64,000 nt of DNA from Noviherbaspirillum pedocola (GTDB taxonomy: Bacteria > Pseudomonadota > Gammaproteobacteria > Burkholderiales > Burkholderiaceae_D). A model generated the notes under the pieces. The model searched no databases. It was not told the origin of the DNA and saw nothing but the letters and a program-made list of their open reading frames with translations. The position numbers and the translations under genes were made by a program. Of this stretch, positions 1 to 9,737 are shown piece after piece; positions within the stretch are counted from its first letter, which is position 1; each line of letters opens with the position of its first letter. The stretch spans positions 1-64,000 of the forward strand of contig NZ_JAEPBG010000012.1 in assembly GCF_016632335.1 (NCBI RefSeq), read 5' to 3'.

Positions 1-66
1 TTCCCATAATTCATCCGGCAAGCGCCATCCGTCGTCCTGCTTGACCATGCCCATGATGTCCTCCAT
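1..66 (-). CDS. IS5-family transposase, N-terminal fragment (partial)
   Basis: Twenty-two codons are visible, starting at ATG 66 and running off the window edge. They read MEDIMGMVKQDDGWRLPDEL followed by WE, the typical opening of IS5-type DDE transposases (a DGWRLPDELWE-like start before the helix-turn-helix region). Two further in-frame ATGs at 54 and 48 are possible starts. No catalytic residue is in view, so it cannot be said whether the copy is intact. Confidence 0.6.
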   Translation of the reverse strand, partial: MEDIMGMVKQDDGWRLPDELWE

Positions 67-124
67 CAAAAACACTGGCTTGGACAAGCATTACTTCAAT
101 TCTTATCCCTACTGGAATAGGCTC
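1..124 (-). mobile_element. Edge of an IS5-family insertion sequence
   Basis: The window opens inside an insertion sequence that runs off the left edge. What is seen is the start of a transposase reading leftwards and about 55 bp of upstream sequence. The outer end is probably near 118-124, where CTAA fits the YTAR target of IS5 elements; this boundary is inferred and no terminal repeat can be compared, because the other end is outside the window. The element lies just downstream of the RND efflux genes, where an outer-membrane channel gene often sits. Confidence 0.45.
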
Positions 125-136
125 TAAGGCAAAGCA

Positions 137-170
137 GGCTGACGAAGGAAGTCCGACAATGCGCGGCCTG
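137..170. repeat. Diverged partial copy of the palindromic element at 43721-43843
   Basis: Bases 137-151 (GGCTGACGAAGGAAG) are identical to 43730-43744, and the following bases (TCCGACAATGCGCG against CCCAACATGCGCG) continue the resemblance with a few changes. The left terminal repeat is missing and the likely IS5 end is only about 15 bp away, so the insertion may have occurred in or beside this repeat. Confidence 0.5.
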
Positions 171-209
171 CAAGCAAGCAATGCACCGGAGCGCGCCTGG
201 TCAGCATCA

Positions 210-1478
210 TCAGGTCGGACCAGCCTTCGCCGGCCCCGCCTGCGCCTTGCGCTCTTCCTGCGCATTCCTCTCCTGCCGCGGCTGCGCCACCTCGACCTGA
301 TCGCCATCCTCGATTGAATCCGAAGGATTGACGATGACGTCGTCCCGCGCCGACAGGCCGCTGGCGACCTCGATGCGCAAGCCAAAATCCTTGCCCAAGG
401 TGACTGCCCGCAGATTCACCCTGCCCTTGTCATCGACAACCGCCACGCGCGGTCCTTCGGCGCGCAAGTGCAGCGCATTGGTCGGCACCGTCAACACGCC
501 GTCGGCACCCAGCTTCAGCGCCGCTTCGACATAGGCGCCCGGCAGCAGCGCGCCGTCCGGGTTCGGCAGGCTGATCTCGGTCTGCAGGCTGCGGCTGGCG
601 CTGTCGATCGCGCCGGCGGTGCGTGCGACGCGGCCGGTAAAGCGTCGTCCCGGCAGCTCGGCCTGGGTCACGCTCACTTCCTGCCCTACCTTCACCGCCG
701 CCGCATAAGCCTGCGGCACATACACATACAGCCGCAGCGGATCGTTCTGCGCCAGCACGAACAGCGGCTTGCCGGCCACGCCGCCGGCGGCATCGACCAG
801 GTCGCCCACATTCGTATTGCGGCGGGTGATGATGCCGGCGAACGGCGCCACCACCTTCTGAAAAGATTGCAGCTCGCGCAGTCGGCGAATGTTGGCGTCA
901 GCCGCCGCCAGGTTCGCGCGCGCCTGCGCATAGGCGCTGCTGCGCTCGTCGAATTCCTGCTGCGACACCGCGTTGCTGCGGCGCAGATTCTGCCAGCGCG
1001 ACAGCGTGGCCTGCGCCAGTTCCACCGTCGACACCAGTTGCACCCGCGCGGCGACGGCCTGCGCCAGTTGCTGGTCGGTCTCAGGATTGCTGATCTCGGC
1101 CAGCACCTCACCCTTCTTCACCCGGCTGCCGATGTCATGCGTCCAGCGCAGCAGATAGCCGCCAACGCGCGCCGAGATCGGCGCCTCGATCTGTCCCTGC
1201 AACGTGCCCGGCAGCGCCACATTGCCGCCGGCGCCGGCGGCCTGCGGATGTACCGTCTGCACATGCCGACGCATCTGACCACGCGACTGCTCGCCCAGCG
1301 CGGCGGCACGGGATGCGCGCAGCGCGAGCGTCACCGCAGCGCCGGCCAGGAGCAGCAGCACCAGCAGGATGCCGGCCATGCGCATCTTGCGCAGCGCGGC
1401 CACGCGCTTCACCGGATGATGGCCGCCGGACTGGCCTTCGGCATGGATGGCGAGCTGAGCATGGCGTTGTTCGGACAT
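210..1478 (-). CDS. RND efflux periplasmic adaptor subunit (membrane fusion protein)
   Basis: A 422-residue HlyD/AcrA-type adaptor that links an inner-membrane RND pump to an outer-membrane channel. One hydrophobic anchor is at about residues 33-53, followed by a biotinyl-lipoyl-like segment (ISARVGGYL...GSRVKKGEVLAEI), a long alpha-hairpin with Gln/Ala-rich helices, a second lipoyl half (VVAPFAGIITRRN), and beta-barrel and membrane-proximal domains. The C-terminal tail is rich in charged residues and Ala. The ATG at 1478 was chosen because it is 19 bp after the pump gene's stop and gives a normal N-terminus; longer frames add Cys/Arg-rich nonsense. It is probably co-transcribed with the pump gene upstream. 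The substrate cannot be told. Confidence 0.9.
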   Translation of the reverse strand: MSEQRHAQLAIHAEGQSGGHHPVKRVAALRKMRMAGILLVLLLLAGAAVTLALRASRAAALGEQSRGQMRRHVQTVHPQAAGAGGNVALPGTLQGQIEAPISARVGGYLLRWTHDIGSRVKKGEVLAEISNPETDQQLAQAVAARVQLVSTVELAQATLSRWQNLRRSNAVSQQEFDERSSAYAQARANLAAADANIRRLRELQSFQKVVAPFAGIITRRNTNVGDLVDAAGGVAGKPLFVLAQNDPLRLYVYVPQAYAAAVKVGQEVSVTQAELPGRRFTGRVARTAGAIDSASRSLQTEISLPNPDGALLPGAYVEAALKLGADGVLTVPTNALHLRAEGPRVAVVDDKGRVNLRAVTLGKDFGLRIEVASGLSARDDVIVNPSDSIEDGDQVEVAQPRQERNAQEERKAQAGPAKAGPT

Positions 1479-1497
1479 GAAACGCAACCTTCGGAAT

Positions 1498-4400
1498 TCA
1501 ATGGGAAGCCGCGGCAGCGGCGGGAATGACATGACGGGCGCGGCGCCGCTCCAGGCGCCGGTGCACCGCGGCGAACACCACGGGCACGAAGAACAGCGTC
1601 GATACCGTCGCAAACAGCAGGCCGCCGATCACGGCGCGGCCCAGCGGCGCATTCTGCTCGGCGCCCTCGCCTATGCCCAGCGCCATCGGCACCATGCCGA
1701 TCACCATCGCCAGCGCCGTCATCAGCACCGGCCGGATGCGGGTCGCGCCGGCTTCCAGCGCGGCCGACAGCGCCGGCACGCCGTCAATCAGCCGCTGCCG
1801 GGCAAAGGACACCATCAGGATCGAATTCGCGGTAGCTACGCCGACCGTCATGATCGCCCCGGTCAATGCCGGCACCGACAATCGGGTGCCGGTCAAGAAC
1901 AGCATCCAGGCGATGCCGGCCAGCGCCGCCGGCAGCGCGCTGATGATGATCAGCGGATCGATCCAGGACTGGAAATTCACCACGATCAGCAGGTACACCA
2001 GCACGATCGCCACCGCAAGGCCAACGAACAGGCCGATGAAGGAAGTGCGCATCGTATCGACCTGGCCGCGGATTTCCAGCTTCGAGCCGCGCGGCAGCTC
2101 GGCCTTCATCTCGTCGGCGATCCTGCGGATGTCGGCCGCGACGCCGCCGAGGTCGCGTCCCTGCACGCTGACATAGATATCGACCACGGGCCGGATGTCA
2201 TAGTGCGAGGCGATGGCGATCTGCCGCGCCGGATGGGCCTGCACCAGGTTGCCGAGCAGCTGCGTCGATGGCGCGGCGCTGGCCGACACGGGCGTGCGCA
2301 GGATCGCGTCGAGACTGTCGACGCGGTATTGCGGCGTCTGCACCGCGATGTTGTAGACCACGCCAGTGTCGGGATTGAGCCAGAAGGCCGGCGCGGTCTG
2401 GAAGCTGCCGGACAGCGACACCAGCAGGTTTTGCGCGACGTTCTGCGGCGTGAGATTGAGCTGCTGCAGCGCGGTGCGGTTCATGTCCAGGCCTAGCGTG
2501 GGCTGGTCCATGCGCTGGTGGATGTGGGTGTCGACCGTGCCAGGCACCTTCATCACGCGCTTCATCAGCTTGCTGGCGTAGGCATGACTGCCTTCGACAT
2601 CCTTGCCCGAGACCTGGATATCGATCGCCGCCGGCAGGCCGAAGTTCAGGATCTGGGTCACGATGTCGGCCGGCTGGAAAAAGAATTCCACGCCCGGAAA
2701 ACGCTGTGGCAGTTCGCGGCGCATGCGGTCGATGTAGTCCTGCGACGGCCGGTGGCCGTGTTTCAGCGAGATCTGGAATTCGCCGTCCAGCGTGCCGATG
2801 GTGCCCGAATTGCTGTACGAGAGATTGATGCCGCTGTTGGGCAGGCCAAGGTTATCGAGCAGCACATCGAGCTCTTCGGCCGGGATGATTTCGCGGATCG
2901 CGGCATCCACCCGGTCCGCCAGGCGCGCGGTTTCCTCGATGCGGGTGCCGGTCGGCGCGCGCATGTGCAGCTTGATCTGGCCGGCGTCCACCGATGGAAA
3001 GAAGTCTTCGCCGAGCGCGAAGACCAGGCCGCAGGACAGCACGCAGAACCCCAGGAAAGTCAGGCCAAAAGCGCGCCGCCGCGACAGCAGGCCCGACAGC
3101 AGCACGATGTAGCCGCCGCGCATGCGCTCGAAGGCGCGATCGAAGCGCTGGTGCATGCGCGCGAAGCGTCCCGGTTCGCCCTGCCGCTCTTCGGCATGTG
3201 ACTTCATCATCAGCATCACCAGCGTCGGCACCAGCGTGCGCGACAGCACGTACGAAGCCAGCATTGCCAGCACCACTGCTTCGGCCAGTGGCACGAACAG
3301 GAAGCGCGCCACGCCGGTCAGGAAGAACATCGGCACGAACACGATGCAGATGCACAGCGTGGACACCAGCGCCGGGATCGCGATCTCGCCGGCGCCGTCG
3401 AGGATCGCGTCATGCAAATTCTTGCCGAGATGGAGATGGCGCTCGATGTTTTCGATGGTGACCGTCGCATCATCGACCAGGATGCCGACGGCCAGCGCCA
3501 GGCCGCCCAGGGTCATGATGTTGATGGTCTCGCCCAGCGCATGCAGCGCCAGGATCGACGACAGAATGGACAGCGGTATCGACACCGCGATGATGCAGGT
3601 GCTGCGCCAGTTGCCGAGGAAGAGCAGGATCATGGCCGCGGTCAGGCAGGCAGCAATCAGCGCTTCATGCAGCACGCCGGAAATCGCACTGCGCACGAAT
3701 AGCGACTGATCAAACAGCGGCGTGATCTTCAGGTCTTCCGGCAGGCCTTGCGCAATCGACGGCAGGCGCGCGCGCAGGCCGTCGACGATGGAGAGCGTGG
3801 ACGCGCCGCCATTTTTCAGCACTGACAACAGCACGCCGCGCTGGCCGTCCTGGCGCACGATGTTTGTCTGCGGCGCGAAGCCATCGCGCACATGGGCCAC
3901 TTCGCGCAGATAGGTGGTCGAGCCGCCGACGGTGCGCACCGGCATGTCGTTCAAACCCGCAATCGATGCCGGCGAGCCGTTCATCTTCACGCTGTATTCG
4001 GTCGCGCCGAGCTTGGCGGTGCCGCCGGGCAGGATCAGGTTCTGCGCGCTGACGGCATTGACGATGTCGGCCGGCGTCAGGCCCTTGGCCAGCAGCGCCT
4101 GGGTATCCAGGTCCACCGACACCAGGCGGCTCTTGCCGCCATACGGATACGGAATCGCCGCGCCGGGGATGGTGATCAGTTGCGGTCGCAGGAAATTGAT
4201 GGTCAGGTCGTTGAGCTGCTGCTCGGACAAGGTCGGGCTGGAAAGCCCAAGCTGTATCACCGGGATGCTCGAGGCCGAATACATGATCACCAGCGGCGGC
4301 GTGATCCCCGGCGGCATGTTGCGCACTTGCGCGGAGGTAATCGACACCACCTGCGCGATCGCGGTCTGGATATTGGCCGTCGGCTGGAAGAACACCTTGA

Positions 4401-4674
4401 CCACCGAGATCCCGGCCAGCGACTGCGACTCGATGTGCTCGATGTCATTGACCGTGGTGGTCAGGCTGCGCTCTGTCACCGAAGCGATGCGCGCGCCGAC
4501 TTCCTGCGCCGGCAGGCCGTTGTAGGTCCAGATGATGCTGACCACCGGAATGCGGATCTCCGGAAAGATGTCCGTGGGTGTGCTCTTCAGCGCGAACGGC
4601 GTTGCCAGCAGAATCAGCAAGGCCATGACGATGAAGGTATAGGGACGGCGCAGCGCGGTTTCAACGATCCACAT
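1498..4674 (-). CDS. RND efflux transporter permease subunit
   Basis: A 1058-residue inner-membrane proton-driven pump of the AcrB/MexB superfamily. It starts with the cytoplasmic stub and TM1 (MWIVETALRRPYTFIVMALL), has two large periplasmic loops and the expected 12 membrane segments. The TM4 proton-relay pair is visible in GILVDDATVTIENI. The ATG at 4674 is chosen because it gives the canonical N-terminus; the open frame continues to 5025 but that part is low-quality sequence. The pump gene precedes its adaptor, the reverse of acrAB. No TolC-like gene follows, because the IS5 element begins just beyond the adaptor. Some members carry metals or dyes rather than drugs, and the sequence does not decide. 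Confidence 0.93.
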   Translation of the reverse strand: MWIVETALRRPYTFIVMALLILLATPFALKSTPTDIFPEIRIPVVSIIWTYNGLPAQEVGARIASVTERSLTTTVNDIEHIESQSLAGISVVKVFFQPTANIQTAIAQVVSITSAQVRNMPPGITPPLVIMYSASSIPVIQLGLSSPTLSEQQLNDLTINFLRPQLITIPGAAIPYPYGGKSRLVSVDLDTQALLAKGLTPADIVNAVSAQNLILPGGTAKLGATEYSVKMNGSPASIAGLNDMPVRTVGGSTTYLREVAHVRDGFAPQTNIVRQDGQRGVLLSVLKNGGASTLSIVDGLRARLPSIAQGLPEDLKITPLFDQSLFVRSAISGVLHEALIAACLTAAMILLFLGNWRSTCIIAVSIPLSILSSILALHALGETINIMTLGGLALAVGILVDDATVTIENIERHLHLGKNLHDAILDGAGEIAIPALVSTLCICIVFVPMFFLTGVARFLFVPLAEAVVLAMLASYVLSRTLVPTLVMLMMKSHAEERQGEPGRFARMHQRFDRAFERMRGGYIVLLSGLLSRRRAFGLTFLGFCVLSCGLVFALGEDFFPSVDAGQIKLHMRAPTGTRIEETARLADRVDAAIREIIPAEELDVLLDNLGLPNSGINLSYSNSGTIGTLDGEFQISLKHGHRPSQDYIDRMRRELPQRFPGVEFFFQPADIVTQILNFGLPAAIDIQVSGKDVEGSHAYASKLMKRVMKVPGTVDTHIHQRMDQPTLGLDMNRTALQQLNLTPQNVAQNLLVSLSGSFQTAPAFWLNPDTGVVYNIAVQTPQYRVDSLDAILRTPVSASAAPSTQLLGNLVQAHPARQIAIASHYDIRPVVDIYVSVQGRDLGGVAADIRRIADEMKAELPRGSKLEIRGQVDTMRTSFIGLFVGLAVAIVLVYLLIVVNFQSWIDPLIIISALPAALAGIAWMLFLTGTRLSVPALTGAIMTVGVATANSILMVSFARQRLIDGVPALSAALEAGATRIRPVLMTALAMVIGMVPMALGIGEGAEQNAPLGRAVIGGLLFATVSTLFFVPVVFAAVHRRLERRRARHVIPAAAAASH

Positions 4675-4802
4675 CGTGGCGGTAGGCAAGCTGGGTTGAC
4701 AGGCGGGAAAGACGGCTGGGATTGTAACGTGTTCGAAATACTTGCGTTTCGTTCTATTATCGTCGTTGAAATGATGCCGATGTGGCGCAGTGCATGTCGC
4801 GC

Positions 4803-5300
4803 TCAGCCGGCGAACCGCCGTGCATCCTTCAATAGCAGCAGCATTTGCCTTTCCTGTAACGGCGACGCGATGAAACCGAAGCGTGAATAGAACTTCGCAG
4901 CCGCGTCGTCGATCGGATGCGTGAGCATGGCCCTGACCCCAGCCTGCTCCGCAATCCTCAGCGTGCGACGTACCGCATCCTTCAGCATGCCCGCGCCTAT
5001 GCCCTGCCCCTGGTAATGTCTGCACACCGCGAGACGCGCCAGGACGATCACCGGAATCGGATACTGTCCCATGCCTTTCTTCACCCGGTCCGGTGCGCTG
5101 ATGCTTTCTATCTGTCCCACGGCAAGGCTGAAGTACCCGGCCGCCCTGTCGGCATCAGCCACGATAAAGGTTTTGGCCGACCCGCTTGCCTGCGCCTGCC
5201 TCGCATGGCGGCGCAACCATTCATCCAGCGATGGCTTGCCGCAGTCGAAGCTTTCCAGGCGATGTTCCGCAGCCAGCGGAGCCGGCGCTGACAGACTCAC
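4803..5300 (-). CDS. GNAT acetyltransferase, TacT-type toxin
   Basis: A 165-residue Gcn5-type acetyltransferase of the kind that acetylates aminoacyl-tRNA and stops translation (family knowledge). The acetyl-CoA loop is seen in the segment QGQGIGAGML, and the C-terminal FYSRFGF contains the conserved Tyr. The start is set at GTG 5300: it gives the usual N-terminus (SLSAPAPLAAEHRLESFDCG), has GGGAG five bases upstream, and overlaps the antitoxin stop by four bases (GTGA). A GTG at 5312 is in frame but has a poorer ribosome site. The gene lies 3' of a DUF1778 antitoxin, the standard order for this type II system. Confidence 0.88.
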   Translation of the reverse strand: MSLSAPAPLAAEHRLESFDCGKPSLDEWLRRHARQAQASGSAKTFIVADADRAAGYFSLAVGQIESISAPDRVKKGMGQYPIPVIVLARLAVCRHYQGQGIGAGMLKDAVRRTLRIAEQAGVRAMLTHPIDDAAAKFYSRFGFIASPLQERQMLLLLKDARRFAG

Positions 5301-5587
5301 CGCTTCTCCCACGGCGCCTGGCGTTGGAACAGCTCACGAACTCCTTCGTTTTCCCGCTCGGGCTGATCAAACAGGTCCAGGATTGCTCCGTACTGCTCTT
5401 CCGTAGCCATGAACAAGCGTTGATCGAGCAGTGTCTGTTCTGCGGCGAGGCAAGCGCTATCGAGGATGTAGTCGGTCAATGATTTGTGGGCAACGCTCGC
5501 GGCCCGGCGCAGTACTGCTTCCTGTTCCGGCGTTGCGCGCAATCCGAGGCGGGCAGAGCGCGCCTTGGCAGAAGTTTGAGCAGCCAT
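5297..5587 (-). CDS. DUF1778 antitoxin (TacA-type ribbon-helix-helix)
   Basis: A 96-residue antitoxin. The N-terminal half (SARLGLRATPEQEAVLRRAA) is the DUF1778 ribbon-helix-helix DNA-binding fold. The C-terminal half (QRLFMATEEQYGAILDLFD...LFQRQAPWE) is the conserved extension that wraps and neutralises the acetyltransferase. It overlaps the toxin by four bases, so the two are translated together. Members of this family repress their own operon; a candidate operator is at 5621-5641. Confidence 0.9.
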   Translation of the reverse strand: MAAQTSAKARSARLGLRATPEQEAVLRRAASVAHKSLTDYILDSACLAAEQTLLDQRLFMATEEQYGAILDLFDQPERENEGVRELFQRQAPWEKR

Positions 5588-5614
5588 TTGAACCCCCGAA
5601 GTCGAAACGATCCG

Positions 5615-5646
5615 CGGATGTTAGTACAAATGGCGTACACCGTCTA
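5615..5646 (-). promoter_or_regulatory. Candidate operator/promoter of the toxin-antitoxin pair
   Basis: Upstream of the antitoxin ATG (5587) is an inverted repeat with GTAC half-sites at 5624-5627 and 5635-5638, in the context TTAGTAC-AAATGGC-GTACACC on the plus strand. It lies where the promoter should be, between the paoC-like stop and the antitoxin start. This suggests conditional autorepression; it is inferred from position and symmetry only. Confidence 0.45.
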
Positions 5647-7857
5647 TCAAACCATGACCTTATCCAGCGTAATCGGCAGCTCCCGCACCCGCTTGCCGGT
5701 GGCGTGATACACCGCATTCGCAATTGCCGCCGCCACCCCGGTAATGCCGATCTCGCCGATGCCGCGTGTGCCGAGCGCATTGATCACCGGGTCCTTGCCC
5801 GGCAATACGATGATGTCGATGTCGCCGATGTCGGCATTCACCGGCACATGGTATTCGGCGAGGTTGTTGTTGACCGGGCGGCCGTAGCGCATGTCGTATT
5901 CGGTAGTTTCCATCAGTGCCATGCCTACGCCCCAGACGATGCCGCCGATGAGCTGGCTGCGCCCGGTCTTCTCGTTCAGCAGTTGTCCCACGTCGTAGGC
6001 ACCGACGATGCGCGGCACGCGTATCGTGCCCAGCTCCGGGTCCACATGCACTTCGGCAAACACCGCGCCGAAGGAATGCAGCGCGTACTTTTCCTTTTCG
6101 TCGCCGGGCTCGGCCGCGGATTCGGCCGCCACCGGCTTGCCGCCGTGGCGCGCAATGATGGCGGCGTAGCTGTCGCGCCGATCCGGCGCGGATTGCAGGA
6201 ACAGGAAACCGTTTTCGACCTGCACCTCGCCCGGCGCAGCTTCGAACAGCGGCGAAGCCCGGTCCGCCAGCGCCATGCCGACCAGCTTGGTGCGCGCGGC
6301 TGTAGCCGCCTGCTGCACCGCCGGCGCCACGCTGGCCACTGATTGTGAGCCGCCCGACACCGGCGCCTGCGGCAGACTCGAGTCGCCGAGTTCGAAACGC
6401 ACCCTTGATATCGGCAGGCCGAGCGCATCGGCCGCGACCTGGGTCATCACGGTATAGGTGCCGGTGCCGAGATCCTGCGTGCCGGAAGCGAGCACCGCGC
6501 TGCCGTCCGCAAGGATGCGCGCGCTGGCCCTGGCATCCTTGCGGTTGGCCGGATAGGTTGCAGTGGCCATGCCCATGCCGACCAGCAGATTGCCATTGCG
6601 CATGGCCATCGGCCGCGGATCACGTCGCGTCCAGCCGAAGCGCTCGGCGCCCTGCCGATAACATTCGCGCAGCTCCTTGCGCGAGAACGGCTTGCCCTTC
6701 TCCGGCTCGGTCTCGGCGTAATTGCGCAGGCGCAGCGCGATCGGGTCCATCTTCAGTTCATAGGCCAGCTCATCCATCGCGCATTCGAGGGCAAAGCTGC
6801 CGGTGGCTTCACCGGGCGCGCGCATGAAGGTCGGCGTGCCGATGTTGAGCCGCGCCAGCCGGTGCGTGGTTTCCTGGCTGCCGCAGGCATACAGCATGCG
6901 CGTGACGATGGCCGAGGTCTCCAGCCAGTCTTCCTGGAAGGCCGATGCCGCGATCACGTTGTGGCGCACCGCGGTCAGCGCGCCGTCAGCAGAGGCTGCC
7001 AGCAGCAGCCGCTGCTCGGTCTCGGGACGGCCGCCGACCGGGCCGAACATCTGCGGCCGGTCCAGTACCAGCTTCACCGGGCGGCCCGCGCTCTTGGCTG
7101 CCATCGCCGCCAGCACCACATGCGACCAGGTCGAGCCCTTGCAGCCGAAGCCGCCGCCGACATACGGGCAGATCACCCGCACCCGTTCATTCGGCAGGCC
7201 CAGCACCTTGGCCACGGTGCGCGCATCGCCGGACACATACTGCGTCGAGTCGTACAGCGTCAGATGCTCGCCTTCCCAGGCGGCGATGGTGGCATGCGGC
7301 TCCATCGGATTGTGGTGTTCCATCGGCGTGCGATAGCCTACGTCGATTTGCTCGGCGGCGGCGTCGATGCCGGCCTGCAGATCGCCGCGACGGCTGTCGG
7401 CCGGCTCCTGCTTGGCCTTTTCCGGCTTGGCCGCGTTGAACCTGGCGCGATCGAAGTCCATCGTCGGCGCATGCGCCGCGTAATGCACGCGCACCGCGCG
7501 CGCCGCATCGCGCGCCTGCTCCAGCGTTTCGGCTACGACCAGCGCGACCGGCTGATTGCTGTACAACACCTCGTCATCCTGCAGCAGGTTCAGCACCCGC
7601 CCGGCCGGCGGATCGACCGCGCCGCGTCCGCCCTTGGGCAGCTTCGGCGCATTCCGATGTGTCATTACCAGCACCACCCCGCGCATGCGCTCCGCTGTGC
7701 CCGCATCGATGCCGACAATGCGCCCGGAGGCAATGGTGGAAGTCACCAGCACCGCATGCGCAATGCCTGGCAGCCTGTGTTCGGCCGCGTAAGTAGCGCG
7801 GCCGGTGACCTTGTCGCGACCGTCGACGCGATCGACGCCTTGTCCGATCGTGCTCAT
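5647..7857 (-). CDS. paoC: Periplasmic aldehyde oxidase, molybdopterin-binding subunit (PaoC/YagR-like)
   Basis: A 736-residue large subunit of the xanthine oxidase family, holding the molybdenum cofactor (cytosine dinucleotide form in PaoABC). It oxidises aldehydes to acids. Visible are the N-terminal [20 protein letters not shown] segment, the cofactor loop GGGFGCKG, and the active-site Glu region GIGEIGITG near the C-terminus. The ATG at 7857 overlaps the FAD-subunit stop by four bases; the open frame upstream of it reads as Arg/Gly noise. It is third in a tightly coupled three-gene operon. The cofactor-insertion chaperone PaoD is not in this window. Confidence 0.88.
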   Translation of the reverse strand: MSTIGQGVDRVDGRDKVTGRATYAAEHRLPGIAHAVLVTSTIASGRIVGIDAGTAERMRGVVLVMTHRNAPKLPKGGRGAVDPPAGRVLNLLQDDEVLYSNQPVALVVAETLEQARDAARAVRVHYAAHAPTMDFDRARFNAAKPEKAKQEPADSRRGDLQAGIDAAAEQIDVGYRTPMEHHNPMEPHATIAAWEGEHLTLYDSTQYVSGDARTVAKVLGLPNERVRVICPYVGGGFGCKGSTWSHVVLAAMAAKSAGRPVKLVLDRPQMFGPVGGRPETEQRLLLAASADGALTAVRHNVIAASAFQEDWLETSAIVTRMLYACGSQETTHRLARLNIGTPTFMRAPGEATGSFALECAMDELAYELKMDPIALRLRNYAETEPEKGKPFSRKELRECYRQGAERFGWTRRDPRPMAMRNGNLLVGMGMATATYPANRKDARASARILADGSAVLASGTQDLGTGTYTVMTQVAADALGLPISRVRFELGDSSLPQAPVSGGSQSVASVAPAVQQAATAARTKLVGMALADRASPLFEAAPGEVQVENGFLFLQSAPDRRDSYAAIIARHGGKPVAAESAAEPGDEKEKYALHSFGAVFAEVHVDPELGTIRVPRIVGAYDVGQLLNEKTGRSQLIGGIVWGVGMALMETTEYDMRYGRPVNNNLAEYHVPVNADIGDIDIIVLPGKDPVINALGTRGIGEIGITGVAAAIANAVYHATGKRVRELPITLDKVMV

Positions 7858-8840
7858 GCGTTTCGCCCCGCTTCGCGCACCGCGCGCATGATGGCCCGCT
7901 GCGCCAGCGCGACCTTGAATCCGTTGTGTTCCAGCGGCTTCGCGCCCGCCACCGCCGCCGCGGCCGCATCCTTCAGCACCGCGTCCGAGAGCGGCTTGCC
8001 GGCCAGGATCGCCTCGGCATGCTGCGCGCGCCATGGCTTGTGCGCCACGCCGCCCAGCGCGATGCGGCAGCTCTTCACCACACCATTCTTCATCTCCAGC
8101 GCCGCCGCCACCGACACCAGCGCAAACGCATAGCTGGCGCGGTCGCGCACCTTCAGATAATGCGCATGCGCGGCATAAGGTGAAGGCGGCAGATCGACCG
8201 CGACGATCAGTTCGCCCGGCGCCAATGTGGTGTCGCGCTGCGGCGTGTCGCCGGGCAGCGTGTGGAATTCCGCAATCGGAATCACGCGTTCGCCGCGCGG
8301 TCCCTTCACGCGCACTGTCGCGTCCAATGCGGCCAGCGCCACGTTCATGTCCGAAGGATTGGTCGCCACGCAGGCATCCGATGCACCGAGGATCGCGTGG
8401 ATGCGGTTATAGCCATCCTTCGCCGCGCAGCCCGAGCCCGGCTGGCGCTTGTTGCACATGTCGTAGGCCGGGTCGTAGAAGTAGTAGCAGCGGGTGCGCT
8501 GCATCAGGTTGCCGCCGATGGTAGCCATGTTGCGCAACTGCGGCGAGGCGCCGGCGACGAAGGCCTGCGTGAGCAGCGGATAGCGTTCGCGGATCAATGG
8601 ATGGCCGGCGGCGTCGCTGTTTCGCGCCAGCGCGCCGATGCGCACACCGCCGTCCGGCAATTCGCTGATGTCCGCCAGCGGCAAGTGATTCACGTCGATC
8701 AGCACCATCGGCGCTTCCACGCCCTGCTTCATCAGGTCCAGCAGATTGGTGCCGCCGCCGATGAAACGCGCGCCGTTCTGCTGCGCCAGGCGCAGCGCGG
8801 CATCGATATCGTCGGCGCGTGCATACGAGAACAGGTTCAT
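7854..8840 (-). CDS. paoB: Periplasmic aldehyde oxidase, FAD-binding subunit (PaoB/YagS-like)
   Basis: A 328-residue middle subunit. It carries the FAD-binding motif of the family ([16 protein letters not shown]) and [13 protein letters not shown]. The Cys-rich insert ([20 protein letters not shown] followed by SGC) matches the extra loop that binds a 4Fe-4S cluster in E. coli PaoB, which most xanthine-oxidase FAD subunits lack. Four-base overlaps with both neighbours show translational coupling. This insert is the main reason to call the cluster PaoABC-like and not a general xanthine dehydrogenase. Confidence 0.87.
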   Translation of the reverse strand: MNLFSYARADDIDAALRLAQQNGARFIGGGTNLLDLMKQGVEAPMVLIDVNHLPLADISELPDGGVRIGALARNSDAAGHPLIRERYPLLTQAFVAGASPQLRNMATIGGNLMQRTRCYYFYDPAYDMCNKRQPGSGCAAKDGYNRIHAILGASDACVATNPSDMNVALAALDATVRVKGPRGERVIPIAEFHTLPGDTPQRDTTLAPGELIVAVDLPPSPYAAHAHYLKVRDRASYAFALVSVAAALEMKNGVVKSCRIALGGVAHKPWRAQHAEAILAGKPLSDAVLKDAAAAAVAGAKPLEHNGFKVALAQRAIMRAVREAGRNA

Positions 8841-9583
8841 GCCTTGCCTCCACTACGCTTGCCGGCAACGTCGTTCACGGCCGCCACGATATTGGGATAC
8901 GCGCCGCAGCGACACAGGTTGCCGCTCATGCGCTCGCGGATCTCGGCGTCGTTCAGTGCGATGCGCATGCTGCGCACATCGGGCGTGGCCGCGCTTGGCG
9001 CGCCCTTGTCGACTTCATTGATCAGCCCGACCGCCGAGCAGATCTGGCCCGGCGTGCAATAGCCGCATTGAAAGGCATCGCGCTCGATGAAGGCGGCCTG
9101 CACCGGGTGCAAGGCCTCACCGTTGGCCAGGCCTTCGACCGTGACAATGGCCGCGCCCTGCTGCATCACCGCCAAGGTCAAACAGGAATTGATGCGCCGG
9201 CCGTCGACGAGCACCGTGCAGGCGCCGCATTGACCGCGATCGCAGCCCTTCTTCGTGCCGAACAGGCCGATGTGCTCGCGCAATGCATCGAGCAGGGTCA
9301 CGCGCGGCTCGAGTTGCAGTGCATGCTGCTGGCCGTTGATCTGCAGCGTGACCGGGATGGTGGCGGGGCCTGGCTGCACGGCCGGCGCGGATGCCGCAGC
9401 GCTTGCGCGCGCGGTGCGCGGCGCGGCTTCGGCCAGCGGCAGGGCCAGCGCGCCGAGTGCAGCCGCGGTGCCTTGCATGAAGCTGCGCCGCGAAACTTGA
9501 TGCTGGCCGTCGTAGTCGTCATATGGGGCGTCTGGGGCCTCCAGCGGCTCGGGCCGCGCTGGATCGGGCGTATCGTCTGGCAT
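8837..9583 (-). CDS. paoA: Periplasmic aldehyde oxidase, 2Fe-2S subunit with Tat signal (PaoA/YagT-like)
   Basis: A 248-residue small subunit. A twin-arginine signal ([20 protein letters not shown], residues 31-50) shows export of the folded complex; the other two subunits lack signals and would travel with it. The plant-type 2Fe-2S cluster Cys set is [10 protein letters not shown] plus a later Cys, and the second cluster is CGYCTPGQ plus NLCRC. The ATG at 9583 has AGGGA upstream; an in-frame ATG at 9601 lacks a ribosome site. It is the first gene of the operon. Confidence 0.88.
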   Translation of the reverse strand: MPDDTPDPARPEPLEAPDAPYDDYDGQHQVSRRSFMQGTAAALGALALPLAEAAPRTARASAAASAPAVQPGPATIPVTLQINGQQHALQLEPRVTLLDALREHIGLFGTKKGCDRGQCGACTVLVDGRRINSCLTLAVMQQGAAIVTVEGLANGEALHPVQAAFIERDAFQCGYCTPGQICSAVGLINEVDKGAPSAATPDVRSMRIALNDAEIRERMSGNLCRCGAYPNIVAAVNDVAGKRSGGKA

Positions 9584-9737
9584 CGTGGCTTTCCCTTGCA
9601 TGGAAGATGCGGAATGCGGCGCGCGAACGCGCAAACCCCCTGCATGAGCAAGTTCGATACCAGTGGCAGCGGAAAAGAGATGCGTGAATGGCAGGACGAT
9701 CCGCCGGGCAAAGATGCCGGCAGGAAGCCTGTAATTC

